Source of the DNA: Physcomitrium patens | Taxonomy: Eukaryota > Streptophyta > Bryopsida > Funariales > Funariaceae | Length of the DNA: 64,000 bases | Assembly: GCF_000002425.4 (NCBI RefSeq) | Contig: NC_037266.1 | Coordinates: 7,939,180 to 8,003,179, forward strand | Direction of reading: 5' to 3' | Shown: positions 48,306-60,151 of the stretch, piece by piece | Layout: each line of letters begins with the position of its first letter | How positions within the stretch are numbered: position 1 is the first letter of the stretch | Notes under the pieces: generated by a model | The model's database searches: none | Told to the model about the DNA's origin: nothing | Seen by the model: the letters and a program-made list of their open reading frames with translations, nothing else | Program-made: the position numbers and the translations under genes

Positions 48306-49091
48306 ATAATAGTATAGAATAGGTAAATAAATTTTGTGGTAAGTTACTAGTTGGTTATTGACAACCTTGAGAATTAGACTTATGGTTAGGTAGTTTAGTT
48401 GGTAACAGTAGATTGTTAGTAGAACAAATGGTTAAGAATTCAAAGGGTCAAAACCTTTGGAATGTGATGGCCGATGGTCCATCTTTTGGTAGGATAAAGA
48501 GGTTGAGAAAAGGGAGATCGGGGCCAGATTATGAGAGTCATAAGCCGGGAGGCCAGACTGTGAGAGTCGTAAGCCGGGGCAAGTTTGGTGCTACCTCTTT
48601 GTTTTCTTTGCTTTTATTATTTTCTTATGAAGAATTGTGATTGAGAGAAGTATTGTTGAAATTGCGATTAGAATATTATAGAATATGACTTTAAACTGAC
48701 CGATTTGGAAAAAATCTGTGACCTTGAGAATTAAAATTATTGAATTGTGTTGTGTTAAGTGAAGATATTGAATTCTATATGATGAATTGAGAAACTGAAT
48801 ATAATAAGTAAGCTAGAGATTAATAATTGAATATATATAAACTGCAAAGAGAGTAAGTGAGAGATGAACGAATAAGAATATGGAAGTATTGTTGAATTGA
48901 TAGTCGTAGAATGGATTGTGTGTTGAATTAAGATGGAAGTAGTAAGCCTTGGTATTTTGTAGTTTGATAATTGATTTTAGATAGCTAGAATACAGTCAAT
49001 TGTGATACTAATAGATCCAATTCATATAATCAGTCTTTCTTCGTTGTCGGAGTAGAGAGAGTTTGCCTCAAGAAAACGCTGGGCTTTTGGC
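48306..49091 (+). repeat. Gypsy B-related LTR (solo or fragment)
   Basis: Shares the start region (AGTATAGAATAGGTAAATAAA), the GCCAGACTGTGAGAGTCGTAAGCC motif in two copies (48520-48580), GTTTGGTGCTACCTCTTTG and the general layout with the gypsy B LTRs, but diverges in its 3' third. No coding sequence of the same element flanks it, so it is a solo LTR or a truncated relative. A 75-codon frame inside it is not a gene. Confidence 0.6.
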
Positions 49092-50291
49092 TGTCACTAA
49101 TTATTCAATCAAGCTTGAAAATAAGGGAAGCCCTAAGTTTATATATAATTTTTTTCTTTTTGAATAATTACACCAAATACACAATCCTCAAGTAACCCAC
49201 AACTTCCAAAATATGATAAAATCTTCTAAATCCTTGTTTATTCTTATGTGGAGATTTTCCCGAACTTCAACACCTCGTATCTCTTAATCCGACCGTCCAA
49301 AAAAACTCTAATTTTACATGAGGTACTAATGTATTCTTATTAACTTCTACAAAAATTTTCAACCGCAAATTCATTGCAGATCTTGAGATATCTTGAAATC
49401 GCTAACACCCGCTTCAAACCCTTGTCTTTATACATCCGCATGCAATTTTCTTCATATCTCACAAAATATAAGCTCAAATGCCACGAAATTTGTATGTATA
49501 GCTTTTTAACACAAAATTTTACATTCTCCAAAAAGTTTGAGCCAAAAATTCGTCCGAAAACTCAAGTTATGGCTTCAACCATTACTACAAACAAACCTGC
49601 TTACTTACTGCCTTTGATTTGGAAGCATCGCCTTCAACTCCTTCATATGAACTCCAAAAGCAATAATTTTTTCATGAAAGATGTAGGCCTTGAAATCGCT
49701 GTTCCAGTTGCACCTTCCGATCTTCAAAAGCTGCTGTAAAACTCCTCGTACTCTCAAAAAAGTAATAGTATGTCTTAAATAAACACCTTAACTTCAAACG
49801 GTTATAACTTTTTCACCCTAACTCCAAATCCTCTAATTTTTATACACAAATTGTTCTTCAAACCCTAAACTTTACAATCCTAGCTTCTAATCTCCGAATG
49901 CCCCCTTTGAAGTCGCTGAAACCCTTCTTAAGGTCGCGGGCAGCCTCCTCAAAGCCCATTGGGCATGGTATTCGACCAATAGGGATGAAGTTTCCCATTT
50001 CTTGCCTTCATCCGACCATGCCTTGCTTTCATCCCTCCCAATTAGCTTCCTACTAGTTTAGATTTTCATCCTTAGGTTTCCACCTTTTTCCAAGGTTTCA
50101 TATTAAACATTTAGGTCCTATATATATATATATTAAAGTCAAAATCAAAAGAAATAAAGAAACAAAGTAAAGTTTCTTATACCAACTCCTTTTAATTTAA
50201 TCTACTAGCCACTCTAACATACATTTAGATTTATCAACATATAATATGTTTTAGCTAATTTTTACATACTGTAAGCATTTACAGTATGACA
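49092..50291 (-). repeat. Family C 3' LTR of the minus-strand half element
   Basis: About 1.2 kb with inverted ends TGTCA...TGACA. The right end directly follows the polypurine-like tract 3' of integrase. The inner sequence differs from the LTRs at 51831 and 56785, and the captured gypsy B segment is not seen here. An open frame at 49374-49739 has no recognised domain. Confidence 0.5.
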
Positions 50292-51830
50292 TCCATCCCC
50301 TCCAAACCTGCACATCCTCCGGTATGTGCCACATGTTATTCTTCTTCATCTTCTTGGTCTAAATATTGAGGTAAGAATTCTTGAAGGTCTTCTATTTGAA
50401 ATAATCCATTTCTTTTCTTGAAAGTTTTCATCCTCTTCCCTACTGTTGGATTCCTTATGATAGCTTCATCTAATTCACGTGAAGTATATGTGACATTATC
50501 ATGTACTGTAACTACCACATATGGTCCAAACCATTTTTTTGCAAATTTCTTTATAGTACTATGTTGATGCTCAAGGCTGCTATCATAAACTAGAACCCAG
50601 TCTCCAATCTCTATAGGCTTAGGCCTCAACTTATGAGTCTTATCAAATCTTTCTTTATTTTTCAATCTTGCTTTCTTTAATTTCTCAGTTGCAATTTGTA
50701 GGTCTTCAGGTAACCTACCCAATTATTGGATTTGAAGCTCCAATAATCTTTTTCTATTTATATCATCTTCCCAAGATAAAAACATCCATATAGGATAGGT
50801 TTTTTCAGTTGGCATCATAGGTTTTTGTCCTAACATTAACTCCATGGATATATAACCAGTGACAGTACTGTGAATAGTTCTATCAGTCCATAAAGTAAAT
50901 GGAAGCAGTTTAGGCCATTGAATTGACTTACCTTTACATGCCTTAACCAATGCATAAATGATAGGAGGATGACCTCTTTCACTCTTTCCATTGGCTTCAC
51001 GATTATAAGAAGTAGTCAACTTCAATTGAAGTCCATACCTGTTGAAAAATTCTCTTGCTTCAACAGCATCCAATTTTCCTCTATCAGCTCTCATCCTCCC
51101 AATACTACCATATCTACTAAAAATGTCTTCCAATATAAATCTGCATATTGCTTTTGTAGTCTTGGTTCTCAAAGCCCTCCCTTCAATATAATTTGATATC
51201 TCTTCTCTTGCCAAAACCAAATATTTTATACCCCAAAGTCCTAATGGCATAGCTACCAAATCAATCACCTATTGAAAATGTATTGAAGGCGGATACGTAG
51301 GATGTAATCTATCTCTGTACCTAACTATAGATTGTAGTTGACACTCTGTGTAGGAGCTCATAAAGTCTTCTACATCCTTGTATAAACCCTTCCACCAATA
51401 CCTTTCCTTGATCTTGATATATGTAGCCCAAATTCCTCTATGCCCTGTCCAAAGTGTATCATGATATTCTCTTAAAACCTTAAACTTAATTTCAAGATCT
51501 CCTACTATCCTCAATGGGATTTTATCTCCTCGTTTTGGCCTCTTCTATAGGAATCCATCTCTGAGCAAATAACCATAGGATTGATGTCTAATATCTTTGA
51601 AGGTTTTATCCATCCACCCTTCTTATTTCTTCATTGTACTTAAATAAATTCCAATATCCTTCAATCTGCCTTCATACAAACCTTCATAGAATTTTTGAAC
51701 CTTATCACCAAAATCCATTCCACCAGTAGCAAATGAATTTCCATAACTCTTCTCTTCTTGATCTTCACCTCCTTCATGTACCATCATTTCCTCTTTGAAG
51801 GTATATCTAGCTCTAGACAACATATCCACT
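49092..51830 (-). mobile_element. Ty3/gypsy family C, 3' half only (integrase plus LTR)
   Basis: Minus-strand order: end of RNase H (51850), integrase (51514-50723), integrase C-terminal region (50722-50336), a purine-rich tract (GGAGGGGATGGA) and an LTR starting TGTCATACTGTAAATGC at 50291. The LTR start is related to that of the plus-strand unit at 51831, and the left LTR border is placed near TGTCACTAA at 49092. The element is cut exactly at the LTR of the neighbouring unit, and its gag-RT part is missing here. Confidence 0.75.
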
Positions 51831-51856
51831 GTCGTATTGTAACACGAGTATATCAT
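50336..51856 (-). pseudogene. Family C integrase (three adjoining frames, nearly intact)
   Basis: Pieces in order: TTVDMLSRARYTF (RNase H end), KFKVLREYHDTLWTGHRGIW with ERYWWKGLYKDV (zinc-binding region; the second CxxC pair reads CQLQ), then IDLVAMPLGLWGIKYLVLAR with the first Asp, MRADRGKLDAVEAREFFNRY with the second Asp, and NREANGKSERGHPPI with the glutamate. The C-terminal part has KPIEIGDWVLVYDSSLEHQH and FAKKWFGPYVVVTVHD. Only a few stops interrupt an otherwise complete catalytic core with its DDE residues visible. Without the LTR-gag-RT half it cannot act alone. It is the least decayed integrase in the window. Confidence 0.85.
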
Positions 51857-52882
51857 GAAAATATAAAGAAAGGGGACTTTTATTAATGTTCAATTACCTC
51901 AAATATTGGGAGCAATGACCAATTCTAGTGCCAATATTCAAGGGCCAATTTCAAACACCCCATCACAATCGGTCAGGGCATACTTACCAGTAACGAAATG
52001 CTCCATTCGAGTCCAATAGTGGGAGTCAACAGAATCGAAAGGACTAAATCGATGACTGAGTGAGCCTGACGTGAAGGACCAATTTGACCCAATAACGGGA
52101 ACATCCATGTCTTACTACGGACCTCTTAGCCAATATGAGACTTGATTTGGTCAGGCGACTCAATGTGGTTCCGATTACGGGGGTTTTGATTCCGTTTCAG
52201 GCTATCTTGTTTTCTGTGCCGTTTCAGGGAACGTTGTTTTTGGAAAAAGAACCTTTTAAAAAGCAAAAAATGGAGGAGAAAGCTCTGACGACGGGAGCCA
52301 ATTCCAGGTCCAAGACAAAAGAATAAGATCTTCTCAAGGTTAAAGGGGAGGATAGGTTAAGAAATGAAGAAAAAGGGAGGATACAAGGTTTTTGGGTAGG
52401 GGTCAGAAAAGGAACTTCTGGCGATCAATGTTGAAAGGTCAATGTGTTGTACTAGTGAATCAGGGTTTTAATGAAGTGGGTGTGATTACTCTTGACTGTT
52501 TTGTGAAATCAAAGTTATGTTTGTGATTGAAGAATTAAAAGGGTGTCTATAGGATTGAGTATGCGAAGTGAATGAAATTTTTTGAATTAATCTAACAAGA
52601 CAGTGAGTAGATACAAGGTCGTGAGTATAAAGCGGTATCGGAGATTAGCAGATTGGGTTGTTTGGGGTTCTCTGTAATGTCTAGAGACCTACCGGCTGGG
52701 ACAAAAGGGATTTTGGCGAGCAGTCGAAGGACATCTGTATAGATTTACAGTATATTCTTGCAATCATTTATATTCCAATAGTCAAAAATCAATAGACTGC
52801 TTGAATATTAGCGAATCTCCATACTACCTCCTACAACCAAACGCTTGGTGCGTTCTCGAGCAGGAAAGCACGTAATGCAACA
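51831..52882 (+). repeat. Family C 5' LTR containing gypsy B-derived sequence
   Basis: Starts TGTCGTATTGTAACACGAG and ends ACGTAATGCAACA. About 51890-52345 matches gypsy B internal sequence in three blocks: 37785-37845, 38628-38985 and 40770-40870. The block order is kept but the intervening B sequence and the solo LTR are missing. A 63-codon frame (52135-52326, MRLDLVRRLNVVPITGVLIP) is the counterpart of B MRLDSVGQPNDVSIIEALIL. The remaining LTR (52350-52882) matches 57310-57896. Confidence 0.8.
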
Positions 52883-52953
52883 TAAGTGGTGAACCCGGCG
52901 TGAAAGCTTGAGGTGGAAGGTATTGGATTTCATTTGATTTTATTTTTATTTTT

Positions 52954-54660
52954 ATGGAAAACGAAAATAAATATTTTGAAGGATCTTTGGGAGGAGTTTT
53001 TGGTTGGGGTTCTTCTAAAGAACAAGGTATGCACATGGATCTATCTATTGCTAGTATGTTTCAAGCCTTCTCATTATCAATGCAACAACAACAAAGCAAT
53101 GATCAAAAGAAGCTTTGGCAACCAAAGCATTGCAAGTAGTGGTCAATAAAATTGATCAATTTGATGGAAGGAATATTTTAAGTTATTTAAGATGTTATGT
53201 TCATGAAATGGAATTAAATCAGGTTTCTGAGAAAAAAATGGTTGAATTATTTGGACTTGCCATGATACCGGAGATAAGAGACTATATTACATCGATTACG
53301 GATTGTTATGGAAATTCATGGGAGGTTTTTTCACATACATTGAAAGACGAATATTTCTTAGAAGATGCTGATCGCGTTACTAAGAAGCTGTTTCTGGAAT
53401 GGATTGAACGGCCTAATAAGAATTTGCAAGCAACAGAGCTACTAAGGAAATTTGAGAGGCAGTACTCTCAATTATCAAAGGTAGAAAAATTGACATTGGA
53501 GCCGAACAAAGTTGATCTATTTCTTCAAGCTACTAATGGAGAATTGCAAGGGAAATTGGAACTCCTTCTTGAAGACAAAGAAGAAGATGAAGGATTGACA
53601 ATAAAGTGGAAGAACGTTGAAGATGCGATGGGGTTGTTTGCAAAAAGAGAAAGGAGGAAGGATAGGAGCAATATTCGAAAATAGTACAAGCACCCAAAGC
53701 TCCAGTACGTACAACACCACCAACAATGCCTATAATTCAACCTTTGACATCCTTATCAAAGAAAGCAGATATGGAGATGGAAGAAATTATACGAGGAATG
53801 CGAGATCTTCAAATCAAGTTGACAAGACTTGAAGAGAATACTTCTACAAATAATTTGAAGAATGTTTCGAAACAAGGATATGTACAAAGTTGCATTTGGT
53901 GTGATGATGCTTCACATACTCGGAAAGATTGCAATGAATTTAATAATATGATACGGCAAGGAATTATTTGCTGAAAAGATGAGAAGATAGCATTAAAAGA
54001 TAGGGAGGATCTTCTTCAAACCAATTTTGGCAAGGGAAGAATGAAAGCATTGATTCAAGATTACTTAAAAGAGCATGAAACAGGAGCATGAAAAAGTGCA
54101 AGTTATGGTGCTAGAGTAGATGATGACCTTGGTAGAAGTACGGAAACTAGTGAGTTTTGGGCTTCTGCCATTTCTACAATGCAAGAAGGAAAATTACCTC
54201 GAGAAGCATTATTGAGCACTGCAGCTATAATACAAGGTGCAACAGGTTGAGAGGATCCTGTTGAGTCTCTTCCAGTTCATGCATATATTGGTAAGAGCCA
54301 ACATGAAGCTTTGATAGAAGAAAAGAGATGAGAAAATTTTGATGATATGAGAGAAGGAAATTCTTCTAAGAGGCAAATTCGAGGAGACAAGGCTCGAGAG
54401 GCAGCTTCACAAGAATTATCTGTAAAGGATACCTCAGCATCATTGGAAGAAAAAATGAGGGAGACAAAAGATAAGGGCAAATCAATTGCTTATAAGCTAC
54501 TTTTTGACATTGAAGCGGCAACAAATTTGAAAGGGATGTTGAAAGAATGTATATTAAACGCTAAGGTAGAATTCACATTGAAAGAAGTTTTGGGAATTGC
54601 AAAGAAGGAGTTTCATGATGTTATCATTGATAGCATTAAGCGAAAGAGGTAATTAATGGG
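52954..54660 (+). pseudogene. Family C Gag (frameshifted, nearly full length)
   Basis: Starts MENENKYFEGSLGGVFGWGS at 52954. A frameshift occurs near 53110, then a 189-codon frame (53115-53684) with VVNKIDQFDGRNILSYLRCY, YVHEMELNQVSEKKMVELFG and MIPEIRDYITSITDCYGNSW. The zinc knuckle is CIWCDDASHTRKDC (about 53894-53935). A glutamate/lysine-rich region follows to 54650 (KDTSASLEEKMRETKDKG). Stops at 53971, 54089, 54248 and 54329 are all TGA. The capsid region is well preserved compared with the other elements. Confidence 0.78.
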
Positions 54661-56784
54661 CGAAACTGGAATGAGTCATGCTATTGATGCAAGAATATAT
54701 AAAGATGAAGCAGAGGTTGATATTGGTTACAAGCAACCAATAAATGAAAAGAATGGGTATAATCAACGAGTACATTTTGAAGATTATAGTGATAAGGAAA
54801 TGGAAACTTTGAGCCATTATACTCGAAAGCATTGGACAATGGCAACTACTGAGATATTGGTGAAAGTAGGAGATATAGAAGAACCAATTGTTGCTTTAGT
54901 CGACCATGGTTCTGAAATAAATCTTATGTCTAAAGATCTTTATAAGAAGCAAAAATGGCCAATTGATATGGAACATGGATGGATAATATGAGCAACTAAT
55001 AACACACGGGGCGAATTATATGGAGCTTGTCCAGATGTCAAAATTCGGATTGGGGATGTTGCAACGGAGCAACATTTCTTTGTTCAAGATACAACGTCTT
55101 ATCCGTTGATTTTAGGACAACCTTATATCATGGCAATACGGATGGAAACAAAAGTACTAGATGATGGTTTTGCTTATGTAAGGGTACGTAGCAAAGATGA
55201 GAGGAAAGCTGTACAATTTCTAACAGTACCTCCTAACCATGAACGGAATTGAGATAGGTTGAGGGAGAAACCATTGTCAAAGATTGTTGAAGGATTTAAG
55301 GATTTTGGGGAGGTACCACTATAAAGCAAGATTATGGAGGTACAAAAGAGGAGGTACTCTCGCGAGATGAAGGTGCCTTTGATGCGAGTTTTATTGGTAT
55401 TTTGGAGAATAGAAATATTATGTATAAGAAAGTTGATGATTTTAAAAGAAAAGAAAGAAAAAGATTATATAATATTAAAGGAGAATTACGCAAGTTAGGT
55501 ACATTACAAGATGATGAGAGGATTTTAGGTGTTTATGAAGAAAATGGACTGGAAGATTCATTGGAATTGATTACATCTATTGGGTTAGGGGATAATGATA
55601 AGATTGTTGAGATTCATTCAAGAGAGGTTTATACCATACTTGAATCTTTTCAAGCACCAGAAGTCACTGTAGAGACGAGATATAAAATGACAGATAAGAA
55701 AGTAAAGCCTATTGCCGGACCATTACCAGAAGATTTTAAGGAACAAATGAGAGAAGCATCAAAAGAAGCAAGTTTAAGAGATCCAATGAGTATTGGACAT
55801 CAGTTTACTAAAGAGACTTTTGAAGAATTGAAGATTGGTTCTGATGGTTCTTTATTGCCAGAGGAAATTACTTGCTTCAAAAAGATGTTGGCTAAACAAG
55901 GTAGATCGTTTGCCTTCGAATCTTATGAAATTGGGTGTGTGGATCCGAATATTATAACACCTATGGTTATCTTCACTGTACCGCATGTACCTTGGAATCT
56001 AAGACCGATTCCAGTATCGAGGGCACATTTACCTAAATTGGTGGAACTATTAAAAGAAAAGATGAAGATGAAAATATTGGAACCCTCATTTGCGTCGTAT
56101 TCTAGTCGATGGTTTACGGTACCTAAGAAGAATGGATCACTATGGTTTATTCAAGTTATGCAACCGGTGAATGCAGTAATTGTCAGGAATGCAGGAATTG
56201 TACCTATTGTGGATGAATTTACTGAGGCGTTTATATGAAGGGCGATCTATTCAATGGGTGACTTGTATTTAGATTATGATCAATTTCAACTTGCCGAAGG
56301 AAGTAGAGATATGACAACGATGAGGACACCACTTGGATTGGTTAGAATGTGCACTCTTCTTCAAGGCGCGACCTAGTCAGTTGCGCATATGATGAATGGG
56401 ATGAATAAGGTATTGAGAGATTTTATTCCAGAAAAGACTATGCCTTTTCTGGATGATGTTCCTATAAAAAGGTGCAGAGAAGGAGACAAGGATGAAACTT
56501 TAGATAAGAGGGGGTGTCGCAAATATGTTATTTATCATATACAAGATTGTGAAAAGATTTTAACTCGGCTTAGAGAAGTTCATCTTACATTATCGGGTAT
56601 GAAGTCCGTATTTGGAGTACAAGAGGTTGTGATTGTTGGACATTTATGTGGATCTTACGGAAGAAAACGAGATCCGACTAAAGTTGATGCAATTGGAAGG
56701 ATGAAAGAGGATTGTGATTCTTTAACAGAGGTTTGCAGGTTAATTGGTGCATATCAGAGGATGCATAGGTTCAGAGGAGGTAGA
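54656..56784 (+). pseudogene. Family C protease and truncated reverse transcriptase
   Basis: Protease: PIVALVDHGSEINLMSKDLY (54892-54950), with DHGSE where DSGSE is usual, then YPLILGQPYIM. After a frame change near 55330 there is an open frame to 56238 that includes PVSRAHLPKLVELLKEKMKM and SSRWFTVPKKNGSLW. RT continues across stops: YDQFQLAEGSRDMTTMRTPL, TLLQGAT, MPFLDDVPIK with catalytic DD at about 56452, LTLSGMKSVFGVQEVVIVGH and DAIGRMKEDCDSLTEVCRLI. It breaks off at the 3' LTR, so the connection domain, RNase H and integrase are missing. Confidence 0.83.
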
Positions 56785-57896
56785 TGTCGTGTTGTAACAC
56801 AAGTATATCGTAAAAATATAAAAAAAAAGGACTTTTATTAATGTTCAGTTACCTCGAATATTGAGAGCAACGACCAATTTCAGTGCCAATATTTAGGGGC
56901 CAGTTCAGACACCCCATCACAGTCGATCAAGGCATACTTACTAGTAACGAAATGCTCCATTCGAGTCCAATAGTGGGAGTCAACAGAATCAAAAGGACTA
57001 AATTGATGACTAAGCGAGCCTGATGTGAAGGATCAATTTGACCCAATTACGGGAACATCCAAGTCTTGCTACGGGCCTCTTAGCCAATATGAGACCTGAT
57101 TTGGTCGGATGACTCAATATGGTCCCGATTACGAGGGTTTCAATTTCGTTTCAGGCTGTCCTGTTCTCTGTACCGTTTCAAGGAATGTTGTTTCCAAAAA
57201 AAGAACCTTTTAAAAGGCAAAAAATGGAGGAGAAAGCTCTGACGGCGGAGCGAATTTTGGATCCAAGACAGAAGATTGAAAAAATTTAAAGGCTAGGGTT
57301 TGAGAGAGGAAAGAAAAAAAAACATTTAGAAATGGTTAGGGTGGAGGAGAGGATTCAGAGATTCGAGAATTAGGGAGGTTAAGAAAAAGGGAGGATACAA
57401 GGTTTTTGGGTAGGGGTCAGAAAAGGGACTTCTAGCAATCAATGCTGAAAGGTCGATGTGTTGTACTAGTGAATCGGGGTTTTAATGAAGTGGGTGTGAT
57501 TACTCTTAACTGTTTTGTGAAATCAAAGTTACGTCTGTGATTGAAGAATTAAAAGGGTGTTTATAGGATTGAGTATGCAAAGTGAATGAAAATTTTTGGA
57601 TTAATCTAACAAGACAGTGAGTGGATACAAGGTCATGAGTATAAAGCGATATCGAAGATTAGCAGATTGAGTTGTTTGCGGTTCTCTGTAACGTCTAGAG
57701 ACCTACTAGCTGGGACAAAAGGGATTTTGGCTAGCAGTCGAAGGACATCCGTGTAGATTTACGATATATTCTTATAATCGTTTATATTCCAACAGTCAAA
57801 AATCGATAGACTGCTTGAATATTAGCGAATCTCCATACTACTTCTTATAGGCAGACGCCCGGTGCGTTCTCGAATAGAAAAGCACGTAATATGACA
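56785..57896 (+). repeat. Family C 3' LTR
   Basis: Starts TGTCGTGTTGTAACACAAG, ends ATATGACA, about 1.1 kb, and closely matches 51831-52882 including the captured gypsy B blocks (about 56850-57290). It is slightly longer owing to an extra purine-rich insert near 57280-57370. Visible differences between the two LTRs show the insertion is not recent. Confidence 0.85.
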
Positions 57897-60151
57897 ACGT
57901 TATCATATCTCATTTTATTGGGCAGACCTTGGCTTTATCAAGCCAAAGTTAAGAATGATTGAGGCCGAGGCACATTGACAATTGGAAAAGATCAGGACCA
58001 GATTGATCTACAGATGTACCTGGTACAATATCATAGAGAATCTCAATTGCCAAAATCAGAGTGTACATCGGACAACAAGAATCAATCGATTGAGGTAGAT
58101 GACGATGCTATAGGTTCACCGTAATTTGAGGTAGGACAAAACACTTCAATAGCAAAGGTAGGAATCTACCAATGTGGAAGTCCCGATGAATATTTACTGT
58201 TTCAAGAGGATGCGACTAACTCAGATCATGCTATTACCAAATGGATGAACAATTTTGCAGTCAATAGAGTCAGCACATTGGAACCAGATTTGGGTGGTTC
58301 CCATATGTCAGATAATACAAGATATTCAGATCAGGAGAAGACAATTAAATCAGAGGTTGTTGAAGACCCTGTGTGTCAATCTATTAATCTGGGCACCAAC
58401 GAAATGCCACATCTAATTAAAATATATGCCGATATTATACGTACAAAATTTCATGCTTGAAAACAACTTTTTGTCCATCACAAATCTACTTTTGCATAGT
58501 CGTATAAAGATTTAAAAGGGATTCCACTTGACGTGTGTGAGCACCAGATTATTTTGGAGGAGGGTGTTAGGCTAGTTCGTCAAAGACAACAGCAGCTTAA
58601 TCCAAAATATTTCTTTTTAGTAAAAGTGGAATTGTATAAACTTCTCAACATGGGTTTTATTTATCTTGTTTCGCATAGTGCATGGATGTTGCCAATCATG
58701 ATGGAACTGAAAAAGAATGGAAATTATTAGGATTTTTGAAAACTTAATGTGGCCACCAAAAAAGATTACTTCTCATTACCTTTCACGGACAGTATGGGTA
58801 ACATGTTGTCATTATCACCAAGTAATAAAAGAATAGGAGTGGGGCACCAGTTAAAGTCATTCTGTGGTGTTGTTTTGGATTGGCTGGAGTACCATTTTCT
58901 TGTATTTCTTGTATTTTCGAGAGTAGTAGTTCCAAATAAAAGTTAACAGTGAGGAGCTAGTCACAAGTGTCGATTGAAGATATTCCAGAATGGATGAGTC
59001 AATAGCAACAACAATTAGAACTTCGTGATATCCAGATCTTGAAACTGGATGTTCAAGTCCATGAATTGGACAAGTACAATGAAGACCTTTCAGCTCATTT
59101 GAGGCAGGAGCCAAAGGAAGGATTGGAGGAGGATGAAGATTTGTAGTTGGAACCGGAATCAGTGGAACCAATAACAGATACTGTAACAATTGATTAATTA
59201 GATAGGCCAGAGGGATTATAATTTTTGTAGAGTTTTGTTAGATAATTTTTAGATAGGTATCAATTGAATGTTTGTGAGGACGCTGCACAGATAGGAGTAG
59301 GGCTATGTAGAATAGATATTAATTCGTTTTTGAAAGATATTGATAAAATATATTAATAGTCCATATAATAGGAAATTTAGGAGGACGGATGAGTGATTTA
59401 ATTATTAAAAGTGATTAATTATAGAATTATGATTAAAATCTGAAGAATCAGGAGAAAGTATATAGGAGTTGTAAAAGATAATTAAGGTGCTAGACTGTGA
59501 GAGTCGTAAGCCGAGGGCCAGACTGTGAGAATCATGAGTCAAGGGCCAGACTATGATAGTCATGATTTGAGGGCCATCGCTATGATAGTTGTCAGTCGAG
59601 GTAAGCTTGGTGCTATCTCTTTTCTTTTGGTTGTTATTTTTTTTGAATAAGAAGATTGAGAGTTTCTGAATATTGTGAAGTGAATTATAGAATGGAAATG
59701 TGCTTGGTATTATTTGAGAAGAAGAAAGATTGAATGCTGAAATCTGATTGTAGTTCAATAGAAAGAATGAGTTTGTGTTTGTGTGAAACATCGTAATGTG
59801 TATGGCAATTCTGTGTGAAGAATTCCAGTGATTGGAACGAGGGTAATTATGTGTTGAAAGCTATGAGGGCACAGTATTATAGTTGGAGATTATGAGGGTG
59901 AATACATTGGTAGAAATAGCAGTTATTGGTATGACTGAATTGCTGTAAGAAAGAGACCGATAAGGTGAAGGAGGAGATTATAGTTTCCTTGTGTGCTTAG
60001 ATATTGGAAATAGAGACGATACATTTAGGAGGTAATTGATTGTGTGACCCTAACGTGAACACTTAAGCAACTAGTCATTCCTTGTATTCGAATCCTCATA
60101 TACGGGTTTATTCTGGGAAGTTTCTTCCGGAATAAGTAAAACGAGCAATCA
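57897..60151 (+). mobile_element. Gypsy B copy 2, deleted derivative
   Basis: Begins in the protease region (TLSYLI.LGRPWLYQAK), continues through the linker (58245-58460) and the RT start (58560-58790, QQLNPKYFFLVKVELYKLLN), then jumps to the region equivalent to 44480 in copy 1, then to the coiled-coil part equivalent to 46050, and ends in an LTR (59306-60151). Two internal deletions remove most of RT, RNase H and integrase and most of the extra ORF. The left end abuts the family C LTR. Confidence 0.82.
59306..60151 (+). repeat. Gypsy B copy 2, 3' LTR with expanded internal repeat
   Basis: TGTAGAATAG to GAGCAATCA, 846 bases, about 110 bases longer than the copy 1 LTRs. The extra length comes mainly from four tandem units related to GGCCAGACTGTGAGAGTCGT at 59487-59601, against one unit in copy 1. 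It is followed by unrelated AT-rich sequence. Confidence 0.8.

Larger units (their letters stand above)
51831..57896 (+). mobile_element. Ty3/gypsy family C unit lacking RNase H and integrase
   Basis: Two direct LTRs (51831-52882 and 56785-57896) flank gag, protease and the RT up to its thumb region; the polyprotein then ends at the 3' LTR after CRLIGAYQRMHRFRGG. Primer-binding site TGGTGAACCCGGCGTG lies at 52887, five bases after the LTR. Five-base flanks do not match (TCCAC and ACGTT), so the borders are rearranged. The left neighbour is the integrase half of the same family in opposite orientation; the right neighbour is gypsy B copy 2. Confidence 0.82.
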
